Positions 25,055-33,219 of a stretch of DNA of 40,721 nucleotides are shown in pieces. A model generated the notes under the pieces. It saw nothing but the letters and a program-made list of their open reading frames with translations. It ran no database searches and was not told where the DNA came from. Each line of letters starts with the position of its first letter. Positions within the stretch are counted from its first letter, which is position 1. The translations under genes and the position numbers were made by a program. Source of the DNA: an uncultured Flavobacteriales bacterium (GTDB lineage Bacteria; Bacteroidota; Bacteroidia; Flavobacteriales_C; GCA-002722245); the NCBI GenBank assembly GCA_905182585.1, contig CAJJCC010000029.1, positions 1 through 40,721 of the forward strand, given 5' to 3'.

Positions 25055-26389
25055 TTATTTTTTTTCTCTAATGGTTGTTGAAGCATTAATCCAACATTCA
25101 ACCTTATAGGGATCACCTGGATTTAAACTTTTAAGAAAAATAGTATTTTTAGCTGGAAAGTAAGCTGTATACTTATCTGCTTTTTCAAGCGCTTTTGCTT
25201 TTGTTTTAGGTTCTTTTGCAAGTCTGGCTGCCTTATTAAAATAATCAACAGCAACCCAAAACACTTCAGCGCCTCCAAAGTTTAAAGATTTACAATTCAC
25301 AGAACCGTAAATAATCGAATTCCCAATAATCAGGTAAGCTTTTGCAGCCTGAGGGTTAAGCTTTATTATTTTGTTAGCTGTTACTCTTGCTCCTGAATAA
25401 TCGCTTGTGTTGTTTTGAAATTTAGCTTTTTTAATAAGGTGTTTTTCTAACTCAGAAGAATCTTTCTCAAGCGTAATCGCCTTGTCAAAAAATGATAATG
25501 CTTTTGTCTTGTTTTGTTTATCTGAAAAGTATTTTGCTAATACGATTGCTGTTTTTGAAGCAGGAGCCGATTCAAATCTTTTCTCCAACATTTTAACTAA
25601 TATCTCTTTTTTATAGCATTTCTTTTCTTTTAACAGTTCAATTCCCCCATCAAGCCAAAGTGTGTCATTTTTACTTGATTCAAAATTTGTCGAATATAAT
25701 GAATCTAGTAAGTCACAATCTAAACAAGTATCTGCATATTTGATGGATTTTTCTTTTAGTGCTTGATATTTTTCAGGTTTAGTATCAATGTTTGCAGCAA
25801 CGATTTCCATTGTTTTTAAATAGGCTTGAATTACATCAGAGCAGCTTAGCGCCCCTTTTTTATACATAACCTTAACACTATACATATACGATTTAGCTGT
25901 AGTTGATTTAACTTTTGGAAACTGACTTGTAACAACTGTTTCTAATAAATCGAATGCCTCATTATAAGATTCATTGATTCGAAATTGAGCAAGTGCTTTT
26001 CCTTTAGATTCTAAAATCTTAATTATTCCTTTATCATCTTTAGAGAAGTGTTTTAATCTTTTATCATAAATCATTAATAATGTATCGATATAAGTAGAAC
26101 GCAAGGCTTTATCTTCTTTAGATTTACTAATGAAGTTTTTCATTATTTTTTCGCCAATTATATATATGTTTTTTGAAGATTCAGGACAGTTGTTAAAACA
26201 CCACCTCCAAGTCCTTGCTGCATCTTTATAAGACTTTTGCTTGTAATAGGTAAGCATTATTGTTAGATTTTTTTTACATTCATTAGGATTTTCACCATAG
26301 TTAATCTCAGTTTGTTGTGCCTGAGATGAGAATGAAATTAAGAGAGCAAGAAGAAGCGAGAAAAAAGTGCTTTGAGTAGTATTAATCAT
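25055..26389 (-). CDS. Exported TPR-like protein
   Basis: A 444-residue protein with a signal peptide (about 1-25, STFFSLLLALLISFSSQAQ) and a helical body. C-terminal segments such as KTKALSFFDKAITLEKDSSE, ARVTANKIIKLNPQAAKAYL and FWVAVDYFNKAARLAKEPKT have TPR spacing. N-terminal YKDAARTWRWCFNNCPESSK is typical of the Bacteroidota proteins found next to coaX and lptC. It is likely a periplasmic scaffold for envelope assembly; the precise role is unknown. Its stop abuts the lptC start with no gap, and the upstream outer-membrane-protein gene ends 8 nt away, so it is part of the same operon. Confidence 0.82.
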   Translation of the reverse strand: MINTTQSTFFSLLLALLISFSSQAQQTEINYGENPNECKKNLTIMLTYYKQKSYKDAARTWRWCFNNCPESSKNIYIIGEKIMKNFISKSKEDKALRSTYIDTLLMIYDKRLKHFSKDDKGIIKILESKGKALAQFRINESYNEAFDLLETVVTSQFPKVKSTTAKSYMYSVKVMYKKGALSCSDVIQAYLKTMEIVAANIDTKPEKYQALKEKSIKYADTCLDCDLLDSLYSTNFESSKNDTLWLDGGIELLKEKKCYKKEILVKMLEKRFESAPASKTAIVLAKYFSDKQNKTKALSFFDKAITLEKDSSELEKHLIKKAKFQNNTSDYSGARVTANKIIKLNPQAAKAYLIIGNSIIYGSVNCKSLNFGGAEVFWVAVDYFNKAARLAKEPKTKAKALEKADKYTAYFPAKNTIFLKSLNPGDPYKVECWINASTTIREKK

Positions 26390-26397
26390 ACTTAATA

Positions 26398-27702
26398 TTA
26401 ATTAAATTTTCGTTTAACAAACCACTTATCGTTAAATACGACACTAGCGTTTATGTTTAAGAAATCCTCCTGAATATTTATGTTACTATTACCTCTGTGT
26501 AAATATCCAAATGATAAATAAATTGAAGAACCAAATGTTTCTGTTTGGTATTTAAATTTCTTTAACGGCATTCCAAGACCAATATTTATGCCAATTTCAG
26601 ATAATTCTTGATTGTCTATCGAAATTCCAGTTTGACCAATTTTCGCTCCGAAATTGTAATTAATTGTTTTCCAGTAGTTTGATCTACCTAAAGCTTTACT
26701 GTTTGGAATGATATTACCGCCAATTATAAATCCTTGGCTATTTCCAAGTTGAGTAGTCGCGGCGTTTAAGCTGAAATTTGAAAGACTTCTTGTTTTGTAT
26801 TCTGCAGATAATTCCCATTCTTCAAATTTCCCAATTGAAATACCAGATTGAAACGCAGAGGGCATTTGTAAAATCCCTTTTGAAGCCTCATCTTCTGTAT
26901 TAATAATAAATTCGGTTTCGTGAAATTCAGCATCAATTATATCACCGCTTGCTGTTGTCGCTTCACCACTAGTGAAGTAATTAGCTTTCAGGTAATTGTT
27001 AGTATTCATGGACGACCCTAAGTCATAAGTTACTCCATATGTAATATAGAAGTTAGTGTTAAATGATTTTTTGTATTGGGCTCCTGTGTTAAAGGAAAAC
27101 CCGTTTACGTTAGAGAGATTTTGGAATCGAACACTTTTAAATTCTTCAGAGCTGTATTTAACTTTTGAGATGTCGTTTAATCGACCAAAGATGTATTTTC
27201 CATTTACACCAAAAGCGAATCCATTTTTTTCAAAACCAGTACCAATAAAAACTTCAGATAAACCGCCATCACCTTCATAAACGTACTCAACAGGGGTGTC
27301 GCTTAAACTGTCAGCAAATGAATTGGAATAATTTTGTTTTGAGATAGGAGTTAAGCCTAAAGCAAGTCCCCAATTATTCCCTAGCGGAAAACCTAACCCA
27401 AATACGGCTAAATTAGTATTGTTTATAATGTCATTTTTCGTTTCTGTAGAAACCCAGTTTGTGCTAGAATATAGTCCTGTTTCTCCAGTTGTTAAGGTTA
27501 ATTGAGAATAAGAACTAGGGTTTAGTGGGTTTAACGTGTTAGAAGAGTAATTACTTGCTCCAATTCCACTTTTAGCAAAATTAGATTGAAAGTTACTTTC
27601 GTAAAAGTCACCAGGTCCAAATTGAGAAAAGGGAGAATTTCCTTGTGACACAAGCATTATGTGCGAGCATACAAGTATGATTATAGTAAGTTTAATTTTC
27701 AT
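26398..27702 (-). CDS. Outer-membrane beta-barrel protein (coaX-linked)
   Basis: A 434-residue protein with a signal peptide (about 1-20) followed by NSPFSQFGPGDFYESNFQSN, a motif I recall from Bacteroidota outer-membrane proteins of the coaX locus. The rest alternates polar and aromatic residues in barrel-like strands (FAFGVNGKYIFGRLND, FYITYGVTYDLGSSMN, IYLSFGYLHRG) and ends VVFNDKWFVKRKFN. Layout resembles FadL/PorV-type barrels, but no specific substrate can be assigned. Its ATG lies 11 nt inside the end of coaX, so translation is coupled. Confidence 0.8.
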   Translation of the reverse strand: MKIKLTIIILVCSHIMLVSQGNSPFSQFGPGDFYESNFQSNFAKSGIGASNYSSNTLNPLNPSSYSQLTLTTGETGLYSSTNWVSTETKNDIINNTNLAVFGLGFPLGNNWGLALGLTPISKQNYSNSFADSLSDTPVEYVYEGDGGLSEVFIGTGFEKNGFAFGVNGKYIFGRLNDISKVKYSSEEFKSVRFQNLSNVNGFSFNTGAQYKKSFNTNFYITYGVTYDLGSSMNTNNYLKANYFTSGEATTASGDIIDAEFHETEFIINTEDEASKGILQMPSAFQSGISIGKFEEWELSAEYKTRSLSNFSLNAATTQLGNSQGFIIGGNIIPNSKALGRSNYWKTINYNFGAKIGQTGISIDNQELSEIGINIGLGMPLKKFKYQTETFGSSIYLSFGYLHRGNSNINIQEDFLNINASVVFNDKWFVKRKFN

Positions 27703-28405
27703 TTAATTGAATTAATTTATTTAGTCCTTTTAACACTAAATATTGGTCTACAAAGATGTCATTTTTTAATTCATCACCCAAAAAAATAGCGTCTCCTCCT
27801 GTTAAAAAAACAGTAAGGTTTGGACTTAGTATTTTAAAACGGGTAATAAAACCGTTTATTTCTGAAACGAGTCCGTTAATAACCCCTGACTTCAGGCATG
27901 ATTCCGTTGAGTTTCCAATAAAGTGAGGTTTAGTTTCAAACGTATTAATTAACGGTAGTTTATCTGTGAAATTGTTCATTGATTTAAATCGAAGCGATAA
28001 CCCAGGAGAAATAGCTCCTCCTAAATACCCTTTTTCAGCAGAAACGTAATCATAGGTAATACATGTTCCTGCATCGATTACTAAATAATCTTGGTTGCTA
28101 TGGTAATTAGAAACACAAGCGACTATTCTATCAATTCCTAATGTATCCGGTGTTTTGTAATTAATATTAAACGGAAAAATTGATTTATGATTTATTGCTG
28201 TGTATTTCACGTCAGGTAATCCAGAAATATTTATATCTGAAAGCACACTACATGAAATAATCAGCGTGATTTGACTGAGTTTATCAGCAGAAATCAAATT
28301 TCCAATATTTTCGTGATTAAACAAACTCCCGCTTTTAATAAGCTTACCCTCATCAAATAACCCAAATTTTATTCGAGAATTTCCAGCGTCGAGTGCTAGT
28401 TTCAT
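27692..28405 (-). CDS. coaX: Type III pantothenate kinase
   Basis: A 237-residue ASKHA-fold kinase for the first step of coenzyme A synthesis. D6 in the phosphate loop LALDAGNSRIKFG, the GIDR motif (D92), D111 in LVIDAGTCITYDY and GGAISPGLSLR (129-139) are the diagnostic blocks. FLTGGDAIFL near residue 215 completes the site. CoaX enzymes need a monovalent cation and are not inhibited by CoA. It begins in a one-base TAATG overlap with manC and ends 11 nt into the outer-membrane-protein gene. Confidence 0.95.
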   Translation of the reverse strand: MKLALDAGNSRIKFGLFDEGKLIKSGSLFNHENIGNLISADKLSQITLIISCSVLSDINISGLPDVKYTAINHKSIFPFNINYKTPDTLGIDRIVACVSNYHSNQDYLVIDAGTCITYDYVSAEKGYLGGAISPGLSLRFKSMNNFTDKLPLINTFETKPHFIGNSTESCLKSGVINGLVSEINGFITRFKILSPNLTVFLTGGDAIFLGDELKNDIFVDQYLVLKGLNKLIQLNEN

Positions 28406-29493
28406 TATATGAATTTCTTAAATTCTTTTGTGGATCCTAAGTCGGTAACAAATTGCTTAATTTTTTGTTCATCGTCTTTTTTACAAATAAGTAAGGCATC
28501 CGATGTATTAACCACTATATAATCTTCAAGTCCATCAATAACTATTAATTTATCCGTAGGATTGGAAATTATGTTTTTTGTTGAATTATAAAGCTTGACA
28601 GATTTACCTACAATTGCATTTTCATTTGGATCCTTATCAACTTGATTGTAAAGAGATCCCCAAGTTCCTAAATCTGTCCAACCTATATCGCAAGGTAAAA
28701 CGTATACGTTGTCAGCTTTTTCTAGAATAGCGTAATCAACAGATATATTTACACATTGAGCATAAATTTCTTGGATAAAATCATGCTCTTTATCTGTGCA
28801 GTAAATTCCAAATCCATCTTTGAATAGATCATGGATTTCAAACATATTTTGTTTAAACGAATTAACAATGCTTTTTGAACTCCAGATAAACATTCCTGAA
28901 TTCCATGAGAAATCACCACTTTCAAAAAACACTTCAGCCAACTCTATATTCGGTTTTTCTGTAAAGGTTTTTACTTTTAATAAATCCTTATTAGATTCCA
29001 ATAAAATGTCTGTAGCTTGAATATATCCATATCCAGTATCGGGTCTTGTAGGCGTAATTCCTAATGTAATTAAAATGTCCTCATTCGCGCAAGAATCAAA
29101 AGCGGCACGAATTGCATTTAAATAATCTTCTTCTTTTATGATTAGATGATCACTTGGAGCAACTAAAATGTTTGCGTTTGGGTTCTTATCGTGGATTTTG
29201 TAGCAGCCATATGCCACACAGGGTGCTGTGTTTCTTCTTACAGGCTCAAACAGAATATTGTCTTTTGGGATTTCCGGAAGTTGTTGGTCAATCAAATCTG
29301 CATAATCATCATTTGTAACAATGAAAATTTGATCCTTAGGACAAACTTTGGATAATCTTTCAAAAGTTAGTTGAATTAAACTTTTTCCAATCCCGAGAAT
29401 ATCTAAAAATTGCTTAGGATTTTCTTGTGTGCTAAAAGGCCAGAATCTGCTTCCGACTCCTCCGGCCATGATAATTGCGTAATTATTCTTCAT
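28405..29493 (-). CDS. manC: Mannose-1-phosphate guanylyltransferase
   Basis: A 362-residue cytosolic nucleotidyltransferase making GDP-mannose from mannose 1-phosphate and GTP. The pyrophosphorylase signature is AIIMAGGVGSRFWPFS (7-21) with K27 in NPKQFL. VAPSDHLI near residue 110, GYGYIQ, FTEKPN and WNSGMFIW follow in the usual order, and LPCDIGWTDLGTW lies near residue 266. It has only the transferase domain, without the C-terminal isomerase domain of bifunctional enzymes. GDP-mannose would feed the DPM1-like transferase at 12822 and surface glycans. It is the first gene of the minus-strand run and is divergent from the small lipoprotein gene. Confidence 0.93.
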   Translation of the reverse strand: MKNNYAIIMAGGVGSRFWPFSTQENPKQFLDILGIGKSLIQLTFERLSKVCPKDQIFIVTNDDYADLIDQQLPEIPKDNILFEPVRRNTAPCVAYGCYKIHDKNPNANILVAPSDHLIIKEEDYLNAIRAAFDSCANEDILITLGITPTRPDTGYGYIQATDILLESNKDLLKVKTFTEKPNIELAEVFFESGDFSWNSGMFIWSSKSIVNSFKQNMFEIHDLFKDGFGIYCTDKEHDFIQEIYAQCVNISVDYAILEKADNVYVLPCDIGWTDLGTWGSLYNQVDKDPNENAIVGKSVKLYNSTKNIISNPTDKLIVIDGLEDYIVVNTSDALLICKKDDEQKIKQFVTDLGSTKEFKKFI

Positions 29494-29610
29494 AATAGGT
29501 TGCGTAAAAATACTAATTGAAAGTTAATCTCTTGACAATTTACATTTTTAATACTTTTCTATCGAGTAACTTCATATAATTTGGTTATTTTAACTATAAA
29601 TTATTTTGGT

Positions 29611-29739
29611 ATGAAGGCAGTGATTATTGTTTTTTCTTTAATTGTTTCATTTTCAGTTTTATCGTGCAAAAGTGGCGATAAATGTGGGACATGTCCAACT
29701 TTCAGTAAAACACAAAAAGTTGATTCGAAGCAAGTTTAA
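29611..29739 (+). CDS. Small lipoprotein, 42 residues
   Basis: I translated an ATG frame at 29611 that gives 42 residues. A signal peptide (MKAVIIVFSLIVSFSVLSC) ends at lipobox cysteine C19, and a short tail KSGDKCGTCPTFSKTQKV follows. The tail's CGTCPTFS resembles the C-P-x-F-S ending of tiny Bacteroidota lipoproteins. The role is unknown. The frame overlaps the probable TTG start of the SprT-like gene by 20 nt, indicating coupling. A box TATTTTGG, a near match to TAnnTTTG, sits right before the ATG with TTTG 18 nt upstream of it. The clean lipoprotein signal makes a chance ORF unlikely. Confidence 0.68.
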   Translation: MKAVIIVFSLIVSFSVLSCKSGDKCGTCPTFSKTQKVDSKQV

Positions 29740-30292
29740 TTTAGATTTCCTACCTCAGGATTTTCAGAACTTAATTCTTTCAAAAATTAAGTTAGAAAAA
29801 GTCCACTTTAGAATTTCTTCACCAAGAAAATCTAAATTAGGTGATTATAAACATAATTTCCGAACGGGCTCTAACTCTATCTCTGTGAATTTAGATTTAA
29901 GCGAGATTCAGTTTATGATCACTTTTTTACATGAACTAGCACATAAAAAATGCTATGATCTTTATAAAAGTAAAGTAAATGCACATGGTTTGGAGTGGAA
30001 GGCATTATTTGTTGAGCTTTTAGTTGAAGCTAAAGATATTCTTGTTTTAGGAGCTGAAGCTGAGGCTGAATTAAATAAAGTAATTCTAAAACCTAAAGCG
30101 ACATCTAATCCGATTGATAACGGCGCATTAAAAGTTAAAGAAATAAAAGTTAATGATTGTTTTGAGCTAGGTAATGGGAGAAGATTTAAACTGATTAAAA
30201 AGAGAAGAACTCGGTTTTTGTGTTCAGATTTAAGCACAGGTAAGCTATATGCAGTTTCTGGAGAAGCTACTGTTAATCAATTATTAGATTAA
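29720..30292 (+). CDS. SprT-like zinc metalloprotein
   Basis: The chosen TTG start gives 190 residues beginning MIRSKFNLDFLPQDFQN, which lines up with the N terminus I recall for flavobacterial SprT-like proteins. A longer TTG frame from 29642 would run out of frame through the lipoprotein gene. HELAH (residues 71-75) and the third ligand in NAHGLEW (H89) form the zinc site of SprT/Spartan-type proteins. LGDYKHNF and the C-terminal FKLIKKRRTRFLCSDLSTGK region match the family. SprT-like domains in eukaryotes cut DNA-protein crosslinks; the bacterial role is unsettled. It is coupled to the lipoprotein gene and ends 7 nt before the aldo/keto reductase. Confidence 0.82.
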   Translation: MIRSKFNLDFLPQDFQNLILSKIKLEKVHFRISSPRKSKLGDYKHNFRTGSNSISVNLDLSEIQFMITFLHELAHKKCYDLYKSKVNAHGLEWKALFVELLVEAKDILVLGAEAEAELNKVILKPKATSNPIDNGALKVKEIKVNDCFELGNGRRFKLIKKRRTRFLCSDLSTGKLYAVSGEATVNQLLD

Positions 30293-30299
30293 AATTGAA

Positions 30300-31334
30300 A
30301 TGAAAAAGAACAAATTAGGATTATCCGATTTAAACGTGAGTAAGATTTGTTTGGGAACAATGACTTTTGGTGAACAGAATAATCAAGATGAAGCTTTTGC
30401 TCAAATGGATTATGCTTTTGAAAAAGGAATAAACTTTTTTGATACTGCTGAAATGTATCCAGTTCCAGGAAAACCTAAAACAAGAGGAGTAACGGAGAAA
30501 ATCATCGGGAATTGGTTAGAGGAAAGTGGTAAAAGAGATGAATTGTTTTTAGCTACAAAAGTAGTAGGGAATGGAATTCAATATATTCGTAATGGACCTG
30601 ATTTTTCAAAAGACCAAATAAATAAAGCATTAGAAGGAAGTTTAGAACGCTTAAAAGTTGATGATGTAGACCTTTATCAGTTGCATTGGCCAGAACGTAG
30701 TAATAATAGGTTTGGTCAACGAATTTACCCATGGGAAAAAAATTCAGATTATAAACATAATTTCATGAAGGTTATTGAAATTATGGTGGAGTTAGTTGAA
30801 TCAGGGAAAATTAAAAATTGGGGAGTTTCAAATGAAACTTCTTGGGGAATGATGAAAATACTACAGCTTTGTGAACAATATGGTTTGCCTAAACCAGTTT
30901 CAACACAAAATTCATATAGTTTATTAAATAGATTGTATGAGTATGGATGTTCAGAGGTTTCTCAATTTGAGGGTATTGGGTTAATGGCGTATTCTCCTTT
31001 AGCTTTCGGAGCATTAACAGGAAAGTATTTAAACAGTGCTAAGCCAAAAGGAGGAAGGTTGACTGATTACCCAATTTTCGGAAGGTATTTAAACCCGCAG
31101 GCTCAATTGGCTGTTGGGGCCATTGAAGAGGTTGCAAAAAAGAATGGGCTATCCACAGCAGAATTGTCTCTTGCATTTGTAATGTCCAGGCCGTTTGTAA
31201 ATACTACAATTATTGGAGCAACAAAAATGAGTCAACTAAAAGAGAATATAGAATCCGCTTATATTGAATTACCGGAAGCTTTATTACAAGAAATTGAAGA
31301 TGTATTTACAAAATATCCTGACGCAGCTGTTTAA
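30300..31334 (+). CDS. tas: Aldo/keto reductase, Tas-like
   Basis: A 344-residue NADPH-dependent reductase. The catalytic tetrad is D48 and Y53 (FFDTAEMYPVPGKP), K87 (FLATKVVG) and H129 (YQLHWPERS). CLGTMTFGEQNNQDEAFAQM, YSLLNRLYEYG and the C-terminal IIGATKMSQLKENIES closely match the E. coli Tas family, whose physiological substrate is unclear. Length is normal. Its stop overlaps the murI start by one base (TAATG), so the pair is translationally coupled. Confidence 0.92.
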   Translation: MKKNKLGLSDLNVSKICLGTMTFGEQNNQDEAFAQMDYAFEKGINFFDTAEMYPVPGKPKTRGVTEKIIGNWLEESGKRDELFLATKVVGNGIQYIRNGPDFSKDQINKALEGSLERLKVDDVDLYQLHWPERSNNRFGQRIYPWEKNSDYKHNFMKVIEIMVELVESGKIKNWGVSNETSWGMMKILQLCEQYGLPKPVSTQNSYSLLNRLYEYGCSEVSQFEGIGLMAYSPLAFGALTGKYLNSAKPKGGRLTDYPIFGRYLNPQAQLAVGAIEEVAKKNGLSTAELSLAFVMSRPFVNTTIIGATKMSQLKENIESAYIELPEALLQEIEDVFTKYPDAAV

Positions 31335-32149
31335 TGGGAGATAATAGACCAATTGGAATTTTTGATAGTGGTATTGGTGGACTAACTGTAGCTAAAGCTA
31401 TTCATGATTTGCTGCCAAATGAACAATTAGTTTATTTTGGAGATACCGCCCATTTTCCATACGGAGATAAATCCCCTGAATCTATTGAGTTGTATTCGGA
31501 GAAAATAAGTGATTTCTTATTGACGCAAAACTGTAAAGCAATTGTTATTGCTTGCAATACGGCTTCTTCATTAGGAGGAAAAAAAGTTTTGGAAGTACTA
31601 CCTTCCGATATTACTTTAGTTGATGTGATTACTCCAGTAGCTGATTTTTTTAAATCAACTAAATCAGAGGTTGCCGGTGTTATCGCCACCAAAGGGACTG
31701 TTGGCTCAGGAGTTTATAGGAAATCTATTAACAAAGTAAACCCAAAAGTAGAAGTACAATCTCTAGCAACACCTTTGTTGGCTTCCATGATCGAAGAAGG
31801 GTTTTTCAATAATACAATATCTGCTACTGTAATAAGCGAATATTTATCACATGAAATTTTGAAAGATATCGATACGTTAATTTTGGGTTGTACTCATTAT
31901 CCAATTATCGAAACTGAAATCTTAAACTATTATAAGCAATGCTCAAAGAGTATAAGAGTATTGAATAGTGCTAAAATTGTTGCAGAAGAAGTTAAAAGGA
32001 GATTGATTTCAAAAAATATGACTACCGATAATAAAGGAGTTGGCAATCATCATTTTTTTGTTTCAGATTTCACTAATTCTTTTGAAGAAAGCACCAAGAT
32101 TTTCTTTGGAGATCAATTGAGATTGGAGAAATTGAATTTATGGAAATAA
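31334..32149 (+). CDS. murI: Glutamate racemase
   Basis: A 271-residue enzyme making D-glutamate for peptidoglycan. The two catalytic cysteines are C74 in VIACNTASS and C186 in LILGCTHYP. D11-S12 in GIFDSGIGGLTVAKA and YFGDTAHFPYGDK are further signatures. In many flavobacteria murI lies just behind the bamA-ompH genes; here it has moved behind a Tas-like reductase. Its stop codon is 1 nt from the stop of the converging unknown gene. Confidence 0.96.
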   Translation: MGDNRPIGIFDSGIGGLTVAKAIHDLLPNEQLVYFGDTAHFPYGDKSPESIELYSEKISDFLLTQNCKAIVIACNTASSLGGKKVLEVLPSDITLVDVITPVADFFKSTKSEVAGVIATKGTVGSGVYRKSINKVNPKVEVQSLATPLLASMIEEGFFNNTISATVISEYLSHEILKDIDTLILGCTHYPIIETEILNYYKQCSKSIRVLNSAKIVAEEVKRRLISKNMTTDNKGVGNHHFFVSDFTNSFEESTKIFFGDQLRLEKLNLWK

Positions 32150-32166
32150 CTTAAAAAGTTACTTCC
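32142..32166. terminator. Hairpin spanning the convergent stop codons
   Basis: GGAAaTAACTT, a 3-nt AAA loop and AAGTTAcTTCC form a stem with one mismatch that covers the stops of both murI and the converging gene. It may act as a compact bidirectional terminator, although the stem is AT-rich and there is no long T run. Confidence 0.45.
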
Positions 32167-33113
32167 TTCATTTTACCATTTTTATCAAGAATAAAAATAT
32201 TCTTCTTCGTTTTTCGTTCCTCAATTCTTAATTCTTTTAATCGAGCTTCTTCTTCACGGTCTCTTTTTATAAAACCATAGTTTATTTCATATATGAATTG
32301 AATTACGGGTTTTACTTCTTTGGAATTAAAAACAAAATCAGCATCTCTTAAATCTAAGTTATAGTAAGCGTCAATTTCCACTCTTCGGTTATAATTAATA
32401 GTTGAGTTTTGAGAAATATGATGGCGGTATAAACTGGTGTTTTGAATAAATGACTTTAAATATCGTTCACTTGGGAATATAGTATTCCTTGTCTTTTCAA
32501 AGGATGGTTTTCCATCGGTAATACTATATCCAATCTCCTTAGCAAGCTTCTTTTTTTGATTTAGAACCTCGATTGCTTTTCTGGATAATGAATCTTCAAT
32601 TATTTTGGATGAATTGATATAAGGCACGATGTCAATGATGTCATAAATGTTATTTTTAAAACAAATCTTAGATAGTTGATCAACTGTTTCGATTCCTTCA
32701 ATATTAAAAGTGATGTTGTGGGTAGATTTAAACCCGGTAGGAATATTAACGTTAAAGGAATCTGAATTTAAGCTGAAAATTGGATCTAAGCCAATGACAT
32801 CCACGATCACGTCACTGGGTTTTATGTTTAATTTTTTGATGCTTTTAAGTATAGCGTCTCGCTTTATAGTGGTTTCGTCTTCTAAAGCCTCAATTGATGA
32901 GCTAATTGAAGTATATGTATAGGTGATGTGATAGCCATTTGGCAGGGCGTTGTATATTATTTTCGTGTTAATTTTCAGTCTATTCCCTGTCACCTTGATT
33001 GATTGCTTGTTATTGGAAGAAAACTCGGTAGCTGAATTATAGCTTTGATTTATGGTTTGAGAGAATGTTGTTGTGCAAAGAGTTAAAAATGCAATAGATA
33101 TTATTGTTTTCAT
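32151..33113 (-). CDS. Exported protein of unknown function, possibly SIMPL-like
   Basis: A 320-residue protein with a signal peptide (MKTIISIAFLTLCTTTFSQ). The segment IKVTGNRLKINTKIIYNALP, the helix AILKSIKKLNIKPSDVIVDV and the later block SLSRKAIEVLNQKKKLAKEI loosely follow the order of SIMPL (DUF541) proteins, which are periplasmic and of uncertain function. The similarity is weak and I would not name it on this basis. The C terminus is highly charged (REEEARLKELRIEERKTKKN) and ends DKNGKMKEVTF. It is a single gene, converging on murI with a 1-nt gap, and its neighbour behind is the glyS terminator. Confidence 0.6.
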   Translation of the reverse strand: MKTIISIAFLTLCTTTFSQTINQSYNSATEFSSNNKQSIKVTGNRLKINTKIIYNALPNGYHITYTYTSISSSIEALEDETTIKRDAILKSIKKLNIKPSDVIVDVIGLDPIFSLNSDSFNVNIPTGFKSTHNITFNIEGIETVDQLSKICFKNNIYDIIDIVPYINSSKIIEDSLSRKAIEVLNQKKKLAKEIGYSITDGKPSFEKTRNTIFPSERYLKSFIQNTSLYRHHISQNSTINYNRRVEIDAYYNLDLRDADFVFNSKEVKPVIQFIYEINYGFIKRDREEEARLKELRIEERKTKKNIFILDKNGKMKEVTF

Positions 33114-33162
33114 AGTTATATAGTTTACTATGATAACTCAAGTTTAAATGAACGTTACAAAA

Positions 33163-33197
33163 AAATAGGTCCTTCTGAATTTCAGAAAGACCTATTT
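33163..33197 (-). terminator. Intrinsic terminator after glycyl-tRNA synthetase
   Basis: The stem AAATAGGTC / GACCTATTT continues past one mismatch into TTCTGAA/TTCAGAA and is followed on the minus strand by a T run. It lies 22 nt after the glyS stop. Confidence 0.8.
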
Positions 33198-33219
33198 AGA
33201 AGTTTTATATTATGAATAC

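Noticed and set aside
29642-29719. Longer TTG-started SprT-like frame
   Set aside because: It reads through the lipoprotein gene in another frame, and the first 26 residues do not fit the family.
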